Assembly: GCA_964527595.1 (NCBI GenBank)
Contig: CAZGPI010000001.1
Span: forward strand, 186,001-250,000
DNA: 64,000 nt
From: GWF2-38-10 sp964527595
Lineage (GTDB): Bacteria; Babelota; Babeliae; Babelales; RVW-14
Direction: 5' to 3'
The notes below the pieces were generated by a model. The model made no database searches. It was not told the origin of the DNA and worked only from the letters and a program-made list of their open reading frames with translations. The position numbers and the translations under genes are program-made. Positions 41,705-51,782 of this stretch are shown here, one piece after another (within the stretch, counting starts at the first letter, position 1; the number at the start of each line of letters is the position of its first letter).

Positions 41705-43522
41705 ATGAAAAAAAACATTTTTGATGTCATAGTCGTTGGCGGCGGGCATGCCGGCGTTGAAGCCGCTTATGCTGCCGCAAAAATGGGGTCTAACACCCTC
41801 CTTATTACCCTTGAGCAAAAAATGGTAGCCACTATGCCATGCAACCCCTCCATCGGTGGACTTGGCAAAGGACACATTGTTTTTGAGGTCAGCGCTCTCG
41901 GTGGTCTCATGCCACAACTTGCTACGCACACCTACCTCCAAGCACGCATGCTCAATACAAGTAAAGGCCCAGCGGTCCAAGGATTGCGGCTACAAATCGA
42001 TAAATATGCATATAGCGCATTAGCTCTTGAGTGCCTTAACGCGACACAAAATTTAACTATAGTTTCGAATATGGTTACGCAGCTGCAAACCGCAACAATT
42101 AATGGGCGCAAATCGGTCGCTGGCGTTATTGCCGCCGATGGCCAAATCTATCATGCGCCATGCGTTGTCATCACCGCCGGAACATTCTTAAATGGCGTAA
42201 TCCATATAGGTCGTACGCGCTATCCTGCCGGTCGCAGAGCCGAAGCCTCGGTGCCACATTTATCACAATCACTCTCCGATGCCATGGAAATTCCTATTAT
42301 GCGCCTTAAGACCGGAACCCCGCCACGCCTGCTTGCCTCAAGCCTTGATTACTCAAAATTCACTCAACAACAAAGTGATCCTCTGGATTACCTTTATGAA
42401 TTTGACCATATAAAAGTCACTGAACATACTCCTTGTTACGGAACACACACCAACGAAAAAACACACGAAATTATCAGTAAGAATTTACATTTATCGGCCT
42501 TATACAGTGGAAACATAAAGGGCGTCGGACCACGCTACTGCCCATCAATTGAAGACAAAATAGGTCGATATCCTGAGCGTACCGGCCACCATGTCTTTAT
42601 CGAACCGGAAGGCGCCAATAGTCCAGACGTTTATCCAGCGGGCCTCTCTACTTCATTGCCACTCGACGTTCAGTATGCCTATATTCGCAGCATTAATGGC
42701 TTTGAAAATGCGATTATTAGCAAGTGTGGTTACGCAATAGAATACGATGCGTTTCAACCCAACAATTTAACGCATACCCTCGAGGCCAAAGCCGTTGATG
42801 GTCTTTATTTAGCCGGCCAAATAAATGGAACAACCGGATATGAAGAGGCTGCAGGCCAAGGACTTGTCGCCGGTATCAATGCCCACCTTAAACACTCGGG
42901 CAAGCAACCCTTTACCCTCTCTCGCTCTGAAAGCTATATCGGCGTTATGATCGATGACCTTGTTACCTTGGGTACCGAAGAACCCTATCGTATGTTTACC
43001 TCGCGCGCCGAACGCAGATTACTTTTACGGCAAGATAATGTTTTTATTAGACTTACGCCCCACGCTCACACCCTCGGATTAGTCTCAAGCGATTTTTATG
43101 CAAAATTCGAGCAAGAAAAAAAAATTATACAAACAACGGTTGAGCTTCTCCTGAAAAAGAAAAATACCGAATTATTTAAACTGTTTTTTTCAATCGATTT
43201 TTCACAGGATATTCAAAACCAATGCCGCAACCTCATTGGTCCAATTTCAAGCCGCGCCCTGCTCTGCATTCATGCAGAAATTCGCTACGAAGGGTATTTG
43301 GCAAAGGAACACCTTGAGGTAGAAAAAGCACAACGCTACAACAACATGGAACTCCCAACATTTCTCGACTACGCAACAATATCAGGACTATCAAAAGAGT
43401 TGCAAAACAAACTCAAGCTTCATCAACCAAAAACCATTGCCCAGGCGCAACTGATTCCGGGCATGACCCCGGCCGCCATCTCAGTGCTTATTTTTCATAC
43501 ACGCCAATCAAATAAAAACTAA
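41705..43522 (+). CDS. mnmG: tRNA uridine-5-carboxymethylaminomethyl modification enzyme MnmG
   Basis: 605 residues, near the usual length. FAD-binding GxGxxG in IVVGGGHAGVEAAYAAAKMG, then TMPCNPSIGGLGKGHIVFE, GTFLNGVIHIG, RLKTGTPPRL, GQINGTTGYEEAAGQGL and TSRAERRLLLRQDN are all diagnostic. With MnmE it modifies U34 of tRNAs that read two-codon boxes. It forms a two-gene unit with sufC. Confidence 0.97.
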   Translation: MKKNIFDVIVVGGGHAGVEAAYAAAKMGSNTLLITLEQKMVATMPCNPSIGGLGKGHIVFEVSALGGLMPQLATHTYLQARMLNTSKGPAVQGLRLQIDKYAYSALALECLNATQNLTIVSNMVTQLQTATINGRKSVAGVIAADGQIYHAPCVVITAGTFLNGVIHIGRTRYPAGRRAEASVPHLSQSLSDAMEIPIMRLKTGTPPRLLASSLDYSKFTQQQSDPLDYLYEFDHIKVTEHTPCYGTHTNEKTHEIISKNLHLSALYSGNIKGVGPRYCPSIEDKIGRYPERTGHHVFIEPEGANSPDVYPAGLSTSLPLDVQYAYIRSINGFENAIISKCGYAIEYDAFQPNNLTHTLEAKAVDGLYLAGQINGTTGYEEAAGQGLVAGINAHLKHSGKQPFTLSRSESYIGVMIDDLVTLGTEEPYRMFTSRAERRLLLRQDNVFIRLTPHAHTLGLVSSDFYAKFEQEKKIIQTTVELLLKKKNTELFKLFFSIDFSQDIQNQCRNLIGPISSRALLCIHAEIRYEGYLAKEHLEVEKAQRYNNMELPTFLDYATISGLSKELQNKLKLHQPKTIAQAQLIPGMTPAAISVLIFHTRQSNKN

Positions 43523-43652
43523 AAATGGCTCAAACCCATCACCCATAGACCAAATCTGCCAATCACTTCATAAATACTTCACAATATGATAACCTTCTAA
43601 AAGAGACATTCAAAAGGGGAAAGTTTTCGGCATTAAGCGTAGTGAGGACTCC

Positions 43653-44243
43653 ATGAAAAAAAATGTGTTATTGCTCTTTCTTTTAGCAACAAATCACGCT
43701 GACGCACTGTTTCCCAACCCTTTGAAAATAATAATCGATCAGCTAGACGTTGCTTATCCGATTGAATACCACCAAATTAAATGTCGCATTGATGCCATAA
43801 CTCGATCAGCTTTTATGGACAGCGACCAACTGGCAGACAAAATCATGTCACTTTTTCATGATGAATTTCTTGTTCCAGCGATACAAGATCTTTTATCTGC
43901 TCCTGCGCCGGTAAAGGGAAAGATGATACAAGCTGGTGATGATTTCTTTAACGAAAAAATCGATGACTACCTCATTCGCCTAACTTATGATAGTGCCCTG
44001 GCAACAGAAGAAGCTCTCAAGGAATTTGTTTTTTCAACAATTCAAGCTTATGTGAAACAACAAATAATACCCCAGGTCCAAGCAACGTCATCTCGCAAAA
44101 CCAATATCAAAAAATCCTATTCGTCCAAGAGATTTAGTCTCCAAAATGAAGACCTTGAAAGAGAACCGTGGATGTCACGAAGTGAATCAACCCCACCTTC
44201 CCTATTATTCCAAAACGATAGATCCGAAATCCCTTGTTTTTAA
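43653..44243 (+). CDS. Exported protein of unknown function
   Basis: 196 residues with a short signal peptide (NVLLLFLLATNHADA). The mature part is mainly helical and acidic (SDQLADKIMSLFHDEFL, ALATEEALKEFVFSTIQAYV), followed by a Ser/Arg-rich tail (RSESTPPSLLFQNDRS). One Cys near residue 45 and one at the end. No domain recognised. A terminator follows, so it is monocistronic between mnmG and sufB. The 130-base gap upstream holds no clear promoter. Confidence 0.7.
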   Translation: MKKNVLLLFLLATNHADALFPNPLKIIIDQLDVAYPIEYHQIKCRIDAITRSAFMDSDQLADKIMSLFHDEFLVPAIQDLLSAPAPVKGKMIQAGDDFFNEKIDDYLIRLTYDSALATEEALKEFVFSTIQAYVKQQIIPQVQATSSRKTNIKKSYSSKRFSLQNEDLEREPWMSRSESTPPSLLFQNDRSEIPCF

Positions 44244-44272
44244 AGACTAAAAGCCTCTTTTTTTAATATTTT

Positions 44273-44315
44273 AAGCCTGAAAGTGCCGAAATGGTCATTT
44301 TCAGGCTTCTTCTTT
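44273..44315 (+). terminator. Rho-independent terminator
   Basis: Inverted repeat AAGCCTGAAAGTG / CATTTTCAGGCTT (13 bp with one G:T pair, 10-nt loop) followed by CTTCTTTT, 29 bases after the stop at 44243. Confidence 0.8.
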
Positions 44316-44438
44316 TAAATTCTTTGATTGGCGATATACTGATAATAGTTGAATTTAAAAGGCAAAATTTTAAATGAAGGTTATGCCAAGCCCTAATGTT
44401 TTCACGCAGAAAACTTGGGGCCTTTTAAAACACTATGT

Positions 44439-45806
44439 ATGAATAAACAAATTGTTGATCAAGAATGTTATGAATTCAAAGCAACTCAAGGTTTGAGCGA
44501 AGAACTTGTTTGTACAATTTCTGCTCAAAAACAAGAACCATTGTGGATGCTTGATCGCCGCCTACAAGCCCTTGATATCTTTTTTAAAAAAGACCTTCCA
44601 TCGTGGGGGCCTGATCTTTCAAAACTCGATCTCTCAGATATTTTTTATTACATCAAACCGGTAAAACAAGAACAAAAGCTATGGGAAAATGTCCCACAAA
44701 AAATTAAAGACACGTTTGATCGTCTTGGTGTGCCAGAAGCCGAACACAAATACCTTGCCGGCCTCGGAGCCCAATATGAGTCAGAAATGGTTTACCATAA
44801 CCTTAAAGACGAATGGGAAAATCAAGGCGTCATTTTTTTAAACACTGATCAAGCCGTTAAAAAACATCCGGACCTTGTACAAAAATACTTTAGTACTATT
44901 GTACCCGCTAGTGACAATAAATTTGCCGCCCTCAACACCGCAGTGTGGAGTGGTGGCACTTTCATTTACGTACCTCCCGGAGTCCAAGTTAATATCCCAC
45001 TACAAACATATTTTCGTATCAATACCGAACGCATGGGCCAATTTGAACGGACCCTTATCATCGCCGACGAGGGAAGCCTTGTCACCTACGTTGAAGGGTG
45101 CACCGCACCTTCGTACCCAACCAACTCTTTGCATAGCGCTGTCGTTGAAATTATAGCCCTAAAAGGCGCGCGCGTTCGCTATTACACGATTCAAAATTGG
45201 TCAAAAAATGTATTTAACCTGGTCACAAAAAGAGCAATTGCCTATCAAGACGCTGTTATTGAATGGATAGACGGCAACCTTGGCAGTGGTGTAACCATGA
45301 AGTATCCGGCCGTTATCCTCAAAGAACCTGGAGCTAAGGCGGACATCCTTTCTATCGCCATGGCAAGCGCACAAGGCCAAATCCAAGATTCTGGCGGCCG
45401 CGTTCATCACGCAGCACCAAATACAACATCAAAAATAGTATCGAAATCAATCAGTTGTAATGGAGGCCGCACAAGCTATCGAGGTAGTGTATCAATAGCC
45501 GCTCACGCAACCGGATGTAAATCATTCGTCCAGTGCAATAACCTTATTTTGGACGCCAACTCACGCTCAGACGCTTACCCATATATGGACATCAATAACG
45601 ATGACGTAGAAGTTGGACACGAAGCAACCGTTAGCCGCATTGGCGATGAACAGTTATTTTACCTGCAAAGTCGTGGCCTTGATGCCCAAACAGCCCGCTC
45701 CTTTATCGTCAACGGATTTATTGAACCGTTTGTTAAAGAATTACCGATGGAATTTGCCGTCGAAATGAACCGCCTTATTGAACTTGAAATGGAGAATCAT
45801 GGTTAG
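44439..45806 (+). CDS. sufB: Fe-S cluster assembly scaffold SufB
   Basis: 455 residues; the ATG at 44439 is chosen over an upstream in-frame TTG at 44415. The blocks VKQEQKLWENVPQKIKDTFD, GTFIYVPPGVQVNIPLQTYF, HSAVVEIIALKGARVRYYTI, ISCNGGRTSYRGSV and NDDVEVGHEATVSRIGDEQLFYL are hallmarks of SufB. It forms the beta-helix scaffold on which clusters are built. It overlaps sufD by eight bases. No sufS/sufU or sufE is in the window. Confidence 0.95.
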   Translation: MNKQIVDQECYEFKATQGLSEELVCTISAQKQEPLWMLDRRLQALDIFFKKDLPSWGPDLSKLDLSDIFYYIKPVKQEQKLWENVPQKIKDTFDRLGVPEAEHKYLAGLGAQYESEMVYHNLKDEWENQGVIFLNTDQAVKKHPDLVQKYFSTIVPASDNKFAALNTAVWSGGTFIYVPPGVQVNIPLQTYFRINTERMGQFERTLIIADEGSLVTYVEGCTAPSYPTNSLHSAVVEIIALKGARVRYYTIQNWSKNVFNLVTKRAIAYQDAVIEWIDGNLGSGVTMKYPAVILKEPGAKADILSIAMASAQGQIQDSGGRVHHAAPNTTSKIVSKSISCNGGRTSYRGSVSIAAHATGCKSFVQCNNLILDANSRSDAYPYMDINNDDVEVGHEATVSRIGDEQLFYLQSRGLDAQTARSFIVNGFIEPFVKELPMEFAVEMNRLIELEMENHG

Positions 45807-46566
45807 TAAGTGCATAGAACATATCAATTGCCCAACCGAACTAGGCCTCTATTTTGACGCGCCGACACCGACGACGATCAACCTTAGAGACCTCATTTCA
45901 TGCCAATACCTCAATGGAGCAATTCCGGCAAAACTCACCCTCACGTTTACCATTGCACCAAACGCTGAAGTCACCGTAATTGATGACCTTTGCTGTTGTG
46001 AAAATGCAGCGTGCCAAACATCGGCCTGGCACACAAAAATTAGTTTTTATCTGCACTCAAATAGCATACTTAACTACCATCTTGGGACTCAAGACAAATC
46101 GTGCCTCAAAGGGCTAGGCGATAGTAACTGCATGATCGAAAAAGAGTTAAATTTTATATTACTCGGCAAGCATGCCCAAGCTCACGCTATCTGCTCTTGT
46201 CTTGGCTCCGGCTCATCAAGTTATACATTTACCACCATACAAGAACATAAAGCACCGCAAACAACAAGCACCCTCATTATTAAGGGCGCACTCACCGATC
46301 AATCAAAGCTCAAAAGCAACGCCTTAATTAAAGTCTACAAGGGCTGCAATGCAGTTAATGCATCGCAGATCAATAAAAACCTCTTACTTAGCCCCGGCGC
46401 ACGCGCCATAAGCATCCCAAAGCTTGAAGTCGAAACGGATGATGTTCAGTGCCGCCACGATGCAACAATAAGCAAGCTCAATCCAGAACAACTTTTTTAC
46501 CTTCAATGCCGCGGACTTTCACCTGCCCAGGCTCAAAAAGATTTGGTTGCGGCGTTTTTAAGATAA
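45799..46566 (+). CDS. sufD: SufD-like Fe-S cluster assembly protein
   Basis: 255 residues from the ATG at 45799 (GGAG 5 bases upstream, inside the sufB stop). The C-terminal core VETDDVQCRHDATISKLNPE and LFYLQCRGLSPAQAQKDLV is the SufB/SufD signature. The N-terminal part is short and divergent, with many Cys (DDLCCCENAACQTS), so the protein is smaller than typical SufD (over 400 residues). It should pair with SufB; the Cys cluster is unusual. Confidence 0.85.
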   Translation: MVSKCIEHINCPTELGLYFDAPTPTTINLRDLISCQYLNGAIPAKLTLTFTIAPNAEVTVIDDLCCCENAACQTSAWHTKISFYLHSNSILNYHLGTQDKSCLKGLGDSNCMIEKELNFILLGKHAQAHAICSCLGSGSSSYTFTTIQEHKAPQTTSTLIIKGALTDQSKLKSNALIKVYKGCNAVNASQINKNLLLSPGARAISIPKLEVETDDVQCRHDATISKLNPEQLFYLQCRGLSPAQAQKDLVAAFLR

Positions 46567-46689
46567 TAAAGACTACCCGAATCCGTTACTTCCTCATCGC
46601 AAAAAATCATAGCTTTTTTTGTTCAACTCGATATCCTAAAAACCTGTACTATCCATAAGATCAGATATCCTTGCGCAGGGAGAATTACA

Positions 46690-49158
46690 ATGAACCGATG
46701 TAATACATACATCAGTACAAAAAAACACTGGCTCTTTGGTGCGGCCGTAATCATTGCATTTGGAGCATCACTTCAGGCAACACAACCATCAGACAGCCTG
46801 TTAAAAATAGAACAATCATATAAAGAAATAAAAGACCAAAACGAAGCACTTTCAAAACTTACCATCAAAGAAATCAATATCACCGGGAACGATCACATCA
46901 AAAAAGAGGTTATCGCCAAGCGGCTTCCTTATAAGGTTGGCGGAAAACTCGATATGAGCAAACGCGCGCAAGCAATCAAGAATCTTCACAGCCTTGGGTA
47001 CTTTAGGCAAGTAAGTCTTGAAGGCGAAAAAATAGACGAAACATCGGTTATACTGCATGTCACCGTAGAAGAAAAGCAACTCCTTGAACGCATTGAATTT
47101 AACGGCAACAAAAAGTATAAAACGCGCAAACTTAAAGAAAAGCTTCATCTGGACAAGCTAACGACTATTGACGAAGAAACAATCCGCAACATCTGCCAAG
47201 CAGTTACCAAAGAATATAAAGAAGAGAACCGACACCTTGTAACGGTTACCGGCGTCATCGTTCCTAACAAAGAAAACCCTAAAAAAGCCGCTGCTATTTT
47301 TACGGTTAAAGAAGGCCCAAAATCGGTCGTTACACGTGTTTACTTTGTTGGCAACAAACACATTGCCGATCGCAAACTTCGTAATGCCGTCTTTTCAAAA
47401 GAAAACTGGTTATTAAGCTTTATGGATAATGCCGGCGTCTATCAAGACGAAATGGTGGATGTTGATAAACATCGCATTGAATATATGTATCGAGACTACG
47501 GATTCCTTATGGCAAAGGTATATAAAGCCAAAGTTGACTTTGTGAACAAAGAAAAAGAAATAGCGATAACCTTCCACATTAAAGAAGGAAAACAATTCTT
47601 CGTACGCAGCATCCACGCACCAGGCGACGAAATCTTTGGCCAAGACGAGCTTCTTCCTTTAATTACACTTGAAAAAGGCAAACCATTTTCGCAATCAAAA
47701 CTCACCCATACAATAAACCGACTCAAAGAACTTTGGGGCGAAAAAGGATACATTTATGCAGACGTTTATCCTCAAATACAACCTGACGAAAAAACGAACA
47801 AAGTTGACGTCACGTTCCACGTTGAACGCGGCAATAAGCTTTATGTAAACCGCATTAACATCACCGGCAACAAGATTACTCGAGACAAGGTTATTAGACG
47901 TCAATTTGGTCTTATTGAAGGTGACCTTATCACCTCTAAAAAATTAAATGACTCTAAATCAAGCGTCGAATATCTCAGTTTCTTTGAACGCGAAGGCGTA
48001 AATTGGAAAGTCCACCGCGTCACCGATGATCTTGCCGACCTTGAAATGAACGTTAAAGAAGCAAAAACCGGAAGCTTAAACTTCATGCTGAGTTATGGCA
48101 GCGAACCAAGTTCACCAAAAGCAACACTCAAGGGTTCTATTGTTGCCGAAAAAACAAATTTATTTGGTCTTGGTTATGACGTTGGAGGTATGATTCAAGG
48201 CAGCCGCCATCGCTTACAGCGAATTGAAGGACACGTATTCGATCCCCATATCCTAGACAGTAATGTTTCTGGTGGTTTGTATGGCTATAAACGTTGGGAC
48301 GAATTCGACCTCTGGCGCAATGTCACCCCAACCCCTGTCCAAAAAATCCTTGGTGCCAATGTTCGCTTGGGATTTGCCTTACCAAAAATCGACAAGCAAC
48401 TACAACTCCTTCTTGATCTCGGCATCGAAAAAATTTCAAACAACCATCCAAAAGCCTCACCACAAGACAAAGAAATATTCGGTCCAATTGTAGAAAATTC
48501 ATTCCAAACAGGAACGCTCAAATGGATTGGCGTTGATCTGGTAAAAGATACTCGCAACCACCAGGTTTATCCGAACAAGGGCTATAAAATTACCTTAAGC
48601 ACAAAAACGGCACCTTCGGCTATCAATGGACAGTTTGGCTTCTTCAAAACAGAACTTGAGGCCAGTCAGTACTCTGCATTGATCGGTGAAGATAGCCTTG
48701 TTCTTGCTTTGCACCTCAAGGGCGGACGCATTAGTGAACTTGGCAACCTAAGAGTTATCCCCTACAAAGAATTATTCCATATGGGCGGTCAATCAACAGT
48801 TCGCGGCTTTACCTGGGGCGGCGTTGGTCCAGCCTGGAAAAGAACGGGTGATCCATTGGGCGGCAGAAACGCGGTGCTCTTTAACACCGAGCTTATCTTC
48901 CCAATCATTCCCGATTACTCAATGAAGGGCCATGTATTTTATGACACTGGTGCAGGTTGGGATACGCCAAAAGGAAACCTGACGGCGGAACAACAATCCT
49001 TCATTGCGCGCGATAATTTTACCCTTCGTCATGCCGTTGGTGTTGGATTAAACCTCGTTAAACCAATGCCCGCCAAAATCGACTGGGGCTTTAAGCTCGA
49101 CCGCAAAAAACATGAATCGCCACAAGAATTCCACTTAAGTATGAATTATGCATTTTAA
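46690..49158 (+). CDS. bamA: Outer membrane protein assembly factor BamA
   Basis: 822 residues. Signal peptide HWLFGAAVIIAFGASLQA, then five POTRA domains (for example IKEINITGNDHIKKEVIAK near residue 57 and VNRINITGNKITRDKVIRR near 385) and an Omp85 barrel. The barrel has the conserved STVRGFTWGGVGP loop, FYDTGAGW, and a terminal aromatic (MNYAF). It inserts beta-barrel proteins in the outer membrane, which proves a diderm envelope. CAGGGAG precedes the ATG. Confidence 0.96.
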   Translation: MNRCNTYISTKKHWLFGAAVIIAFGASLQATQPSDSLLKIEQSYKEIKDQNEALSKLTIKEINITGNDHIKKEVIAKRLPYKVGGKLDMSKRAQAIKNLHSLGYFRQVSLEGEKIDETSVILHVTVEEKQLLERIEFNGNKKYKTRKLKEKLHLDKLTTIDEETIRNICQAVTKEYKEENRHLVTVTGVIVPNKENPKKAAAIFTVKEGPKSVVTRVYFVGNKHIADRKLRNAVFSKENWLLSFMDNAGVYQDEMVDVDKHRIEYMYRDYGFLMAKVYKAKVDFVNKEKEIAITFHIKEGKQFFVRSIHAPGDEIFGQDELLPLITLEKGKPFSQSKLTHTINRLKELWGEKGYIYADVYPQIQPDEKTNKVDVTFHVERGNKLYVNRINITGNKITRDKVIRRQFGLIEGDLITSKKLNDSKSSVEYLSFFEREGVNWKVHRVTDDLADLEMNVKEAKTGSLNFMLSYGSEPSSPKATLKGSIVAEKTNLFGLGYDVGGMIQGSRHRLQRIEGHVFDPHILDSNVSGGLYGYKRWDEFDLWRNVTPTPVQKILGANVRLGFALPKIDKQLQLLLDLGIEKISNNHPKASPQDKEIFGPIVENSFQTGTLKWIGVDLVKDTRNHQVYPNKGYKITLSTKTAPSAINGQFGFFKTELEASQYSALIGEDSLVLALHLKGGRISELGNLRVIPYKELFHMGGQSTVRGFTWGGVGPAWKRTGDPLGGRNAVLFNTELIFPIIPDYSMKGHVFYDTGAGWDTPKGNLTAEQQSFIARDNFTLRHAVGVGLNLVKPMPAKIDWGFKLDRKKHESPQEFHLSMNYAF

Positions 49159-49159
49159 T

Positions 49160-49804
49160 ATGGCAGACAATTTAATGAATAAATCGATACTCATCGCAAC
49201 ATATATAGCTCTCCTTTGGACAGCGGCAATGCCACAAGCATCGATCAATCCATTGTCAAAAATTGTCATTACAAGTAATCGAGCAACCTGTCAAAAAGAT
49301 CAGGCTGACCCTAATTTTTTCATCTTCAATTACCATGAAAACGTTGTGATTACCTTTGCCGACAAAAGTACCATTACGGCAGATTCGCTCGAGGTTGTTT
49401 TTGAAGGACAATCGCTTGGAAAAAAAATAGTCCCGGCCCAAAAAACTCGTACAAAAAAAACGCAGCAAACTATCGCCAAACAAAGCCCTATGGAGAAATT
49501 TAAACGGATTACGCTTTCTGGTAATGTTACCCTCATAAACCAAAACAGAAAAGCCCAAGCCAATAAAGCTGAATTATACCTCAATGAGCACCGCTGCATG
49601 TTTACCGGAAATGTTATCATTCAACAACAAAAAACAACGGCCAAAGAAATTCCAATTAAAATTGAAAGTGAACAAGCAACGCTCGACCTACAAACAGACG
49701 AGGTCCTCTTTACTGGTTCTGCTATTAATCCGGTAAATACCGTCATATCGCTTGAAGGCTATGAACCACTTCAGAAAAAACAAAAAAAACGTAAACACAA
49801 GTAA
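49160..49804 (+). CDS. LptA/OstA-like periplasmic protein
   Basis: About 214 residues. The start may be the ATG at 49160 or 49175; neither has a clear ribosome binding site, so coupling to bamA (stop 49158) is likely. A signal peptide (SILIATYIALLWTAAMPQAS) precedes OstA-like beta repeats: IVITSNRATC, NVVITFADKSTITADSLEVVF, ITLSGNVTLINQNRKAQANKA and MFTGNVII..VLFTGSAI. A Lys-rich tail ends the protein. LptA-type proteins bridge LPS transport across the periplasm. Position after bamA fits; no LptD is visible, so the link to LPS is inferred. Confidence 0.75.
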   Translation: MADNLMNKSILIATYIALLWTAAMPQASINPLSKIVITSNRATCQKDQADPNFFIFNYHENVVITFADKSTITADSLEVVFEGQSLGKKIVPAQKTRTKKTQQTIAKQSPMEKFKRITLSGNVTLINQNRKAQANKAELYLNEHRCMFTGNVIIQQQKTTAKEIPIKIESEQATLDLQTDEVLFTGSAINPVNTVISLEGYEPLQKKQKKRKHK

Positions 49805-49815
49805 CCATTAACACC

Positions 49816-51618
49816 ATGAATAAAATTAAGTTACTCTCGCCCGATCAGGCGCAAAAAATTGCCGCTGGTGAAGTTATCGAGCGTCCGGCAAATATAGTCA
49901 AAGAACTTATAGAAAATTCGATTGATGCTCAAGCGACACAAATTACCCTGTATATAGAAAAGGCCGGCAAGCAACTAATTCGCATCGTTGATAATGGATG
50001 TGGAATGTCGGCTGATGATGCCCTTATGTGTTTTTTACCTCACGCTACGAGCAAAATAACCTCAATTCAAGAACTCGAAACCATATCGTCATTTGGGTTT
50101 CGTGGTGAAGCACTGGCAAGCATATCGGCAATCAGTAAAGTTCAACTCATCACCAAACAACCAGCCGCCACAAGCGGAATTCACCTTTCCTATACCGAAG
50201 GAAGCATTCAAGAAGAAAAAGAAATTGCGTGCAATACGGGAACCGATCTCTCAATAGCCGATCTTTTTTACAACGTGCCGGTTAGAAAAAAATTTCTCAA
50301 ACAAGATGAAACCGAGTGGAACCAAATCCAATCATTGTTTTACGCCTTTTGTATCAGTAATCCTGGGATCTTTTTTAAGCTTTTTCACGATGATAAATTA
50401 ATCCTTAACGCCCCGCCGGCAAACGAAATCAAAGATCGCTTTACTCAAATATGGGACTTTAATTTCTCAAATCAATTGCTTCAATTACCACAACCAACTT
50501 TAATACATCCCTGGCTTTCAATAACCGGATACACGTCAAATCACCATTTTTGGCGCTATGGAAAAAACAACATTTTCTTTTTTGTGAATAACCGCTGGAT
50601 TAAAAATCCCGAGCTCACGCGGGCCCTCTTAAAAGGATATTATAATGTTCTTCCGCCAGGTAAATATCCAGCCGCATTTATCACGATAACGATCGATAAA
50701 AACCTGGTCGATATCAACTGCCACCCAAAAAAGGAAGAGGTGCGCTTTATCAAACCTGCAACGGTTGAAACAGCCCTTACAAATCTTATTAAGCAAACAC
50801 TCGAGCAAAATCTTTCACAAAAAATTGCCCCGACTTTAACCGGCCAACCAACGATTCAAGAACCAGAGCCATTGCACATACCACAGCCAATATTCAACGC
50901 CCCATCATTCGTTTACCACCAGCCACCAAGCGCTTGGGATTTACCACACAGACAAACCGAACAAAAAACGCCAACAGTAACAATTGAAGCAACTGAACCG
51001 ATTGTGCAAAAAATTCAGGAACCGGCAACCGAAATGGGCACCCCAGGATCAATAGTCGGCCAACTTTTTAACACTTATATCATGATTGATAACGAACAAG
51101 AACTCGTCCTAATAGATCAACACGCAGCTCATGAACGCATTTTATATGAAAAGTTTTTGAAAAATTTTGAGCATAAAGAGGGAACTCAGTTACTTTTCCC
51201 AGAAGTTATTCAGCTGAGCAAAGAACATCTATCGATACTTATACCTGAAAAAGATTTTTTTGCCCAACAGGGGCTGGAGCTTGAGCAAATCGGGCCAACC
51301 GAAATCGTTATCAAAACAGCTCCGCCACAACTTCACAATACATCGCTCAAAGAATTTGTTCTTGATGCTATTGCCTTTATCGAGGAACATGAAGAACTTG
51401 ATCGGGAAATTTTTAGGAAAAAGCTCAACGAACATGTACATTCACATATGGCATGCAAAGCGGCAATTAAGGCCGGCGATGCACTCTCGATGGAACAAAT
51501 GCAAAAACTCGTGCAAACCCTGTATCAAACCGAAAAACGATTCATTTGCATCCATGGCCGTCCAACCATATGGAGCATCGACAAACTAGAAATCGAAAAG
51601 CACTTTAGACGACGATAA
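49816..51618 (+). CDS. mutL: DNA mismatch repair protein MutL
   Basis: 600 residues. The GHKL ATPase has AAGEVIERPANIVKELIENS, DNGCGMSADDALMCFLPHAT and SFGFRGEALASISAI. The C-terminal dimerisation domain contains the endonuclease motif DQHAAHERILYE (DQHAx2Ex4E) and CKAAIKAGDALS, so this is the nicking type of MutL used where MutH is absent. It lies 11 bases after the lptA-like gene. No mutS is in the window. Confidence 0.96.
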   Translation: MNKIKLLSPDQAQKIAAGEVIERPANIVKELIENSIDAQATQITLYIEKAGKQLIRIVDNGCGMSADDALMCFLPHATSKITSIQELETISSFGFRGEALASISAISKVQLITKQPAATSGIHLSYTEGSIQEEKEIACNTGTDLSIADLFYNVPVRKKFLKQDETEWNQIQSLFYAFCISNPGIFFKLFHDDKLILNAPPANEIKDRFTQIWDFNFSNQLLQLPQPTLIHPWLSITGYTSNHHFWRYGKNNIFFFVNNRWIKNPELTRALLKGYYNVLPPGKYPAAFITITIDKNLVDINCHPKKEEVRFIKPATVETALTNLIKQTLEQNLSQKIAPTLTGQPTIQEPEPLHIPQPIFNAPSFVYHQPPSAWDLPHRQTEQKTPTVTIEATEPIVQKIQEPATEMGTPGSIVGQLFNTYIMIDNEQELVLIDQHAAHERILYEKFLKNFEHKEGTQLLFPEVIQLSKEHLSILIPEKDFFAQQGLELEQIGPTEIVIKTAPPQLHNTSLKEFVLDAIAFIEEHEELDREIFRKKLNEHVHSHMACKAAIKAGDALSMEQMQKLVQTLYQTEKRFICIHGRPTIWSIDKLEIEKHFRRR

Positions 51619-51673
51619 CCCCATTCTTATCAAAATACTCTCATTGCTTTAAGACCAGAGTTGCCACCAATCA

Positions 51674-51703
51674 TTGACATACAGAAAACATGCATGTTAT
51701 TAT
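51674..51703 (+). promoter_or_regulatory. Candidate promoter of the caspase-like protein gene
   Basis: Perfect TTGACA at 51674-51679 and TATTAT at 51698-51703 with an 18-bp spacer, about 80 bases before the GTG start. Confidence 0.55.
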
Positions 51704-51782
51704 TAATTTACAGTTGAAATAATTGCGCTTTTGGGTTATTTGTTTATATGGTATGTAATAAAGTCAAAAAACTGGGGGATTT

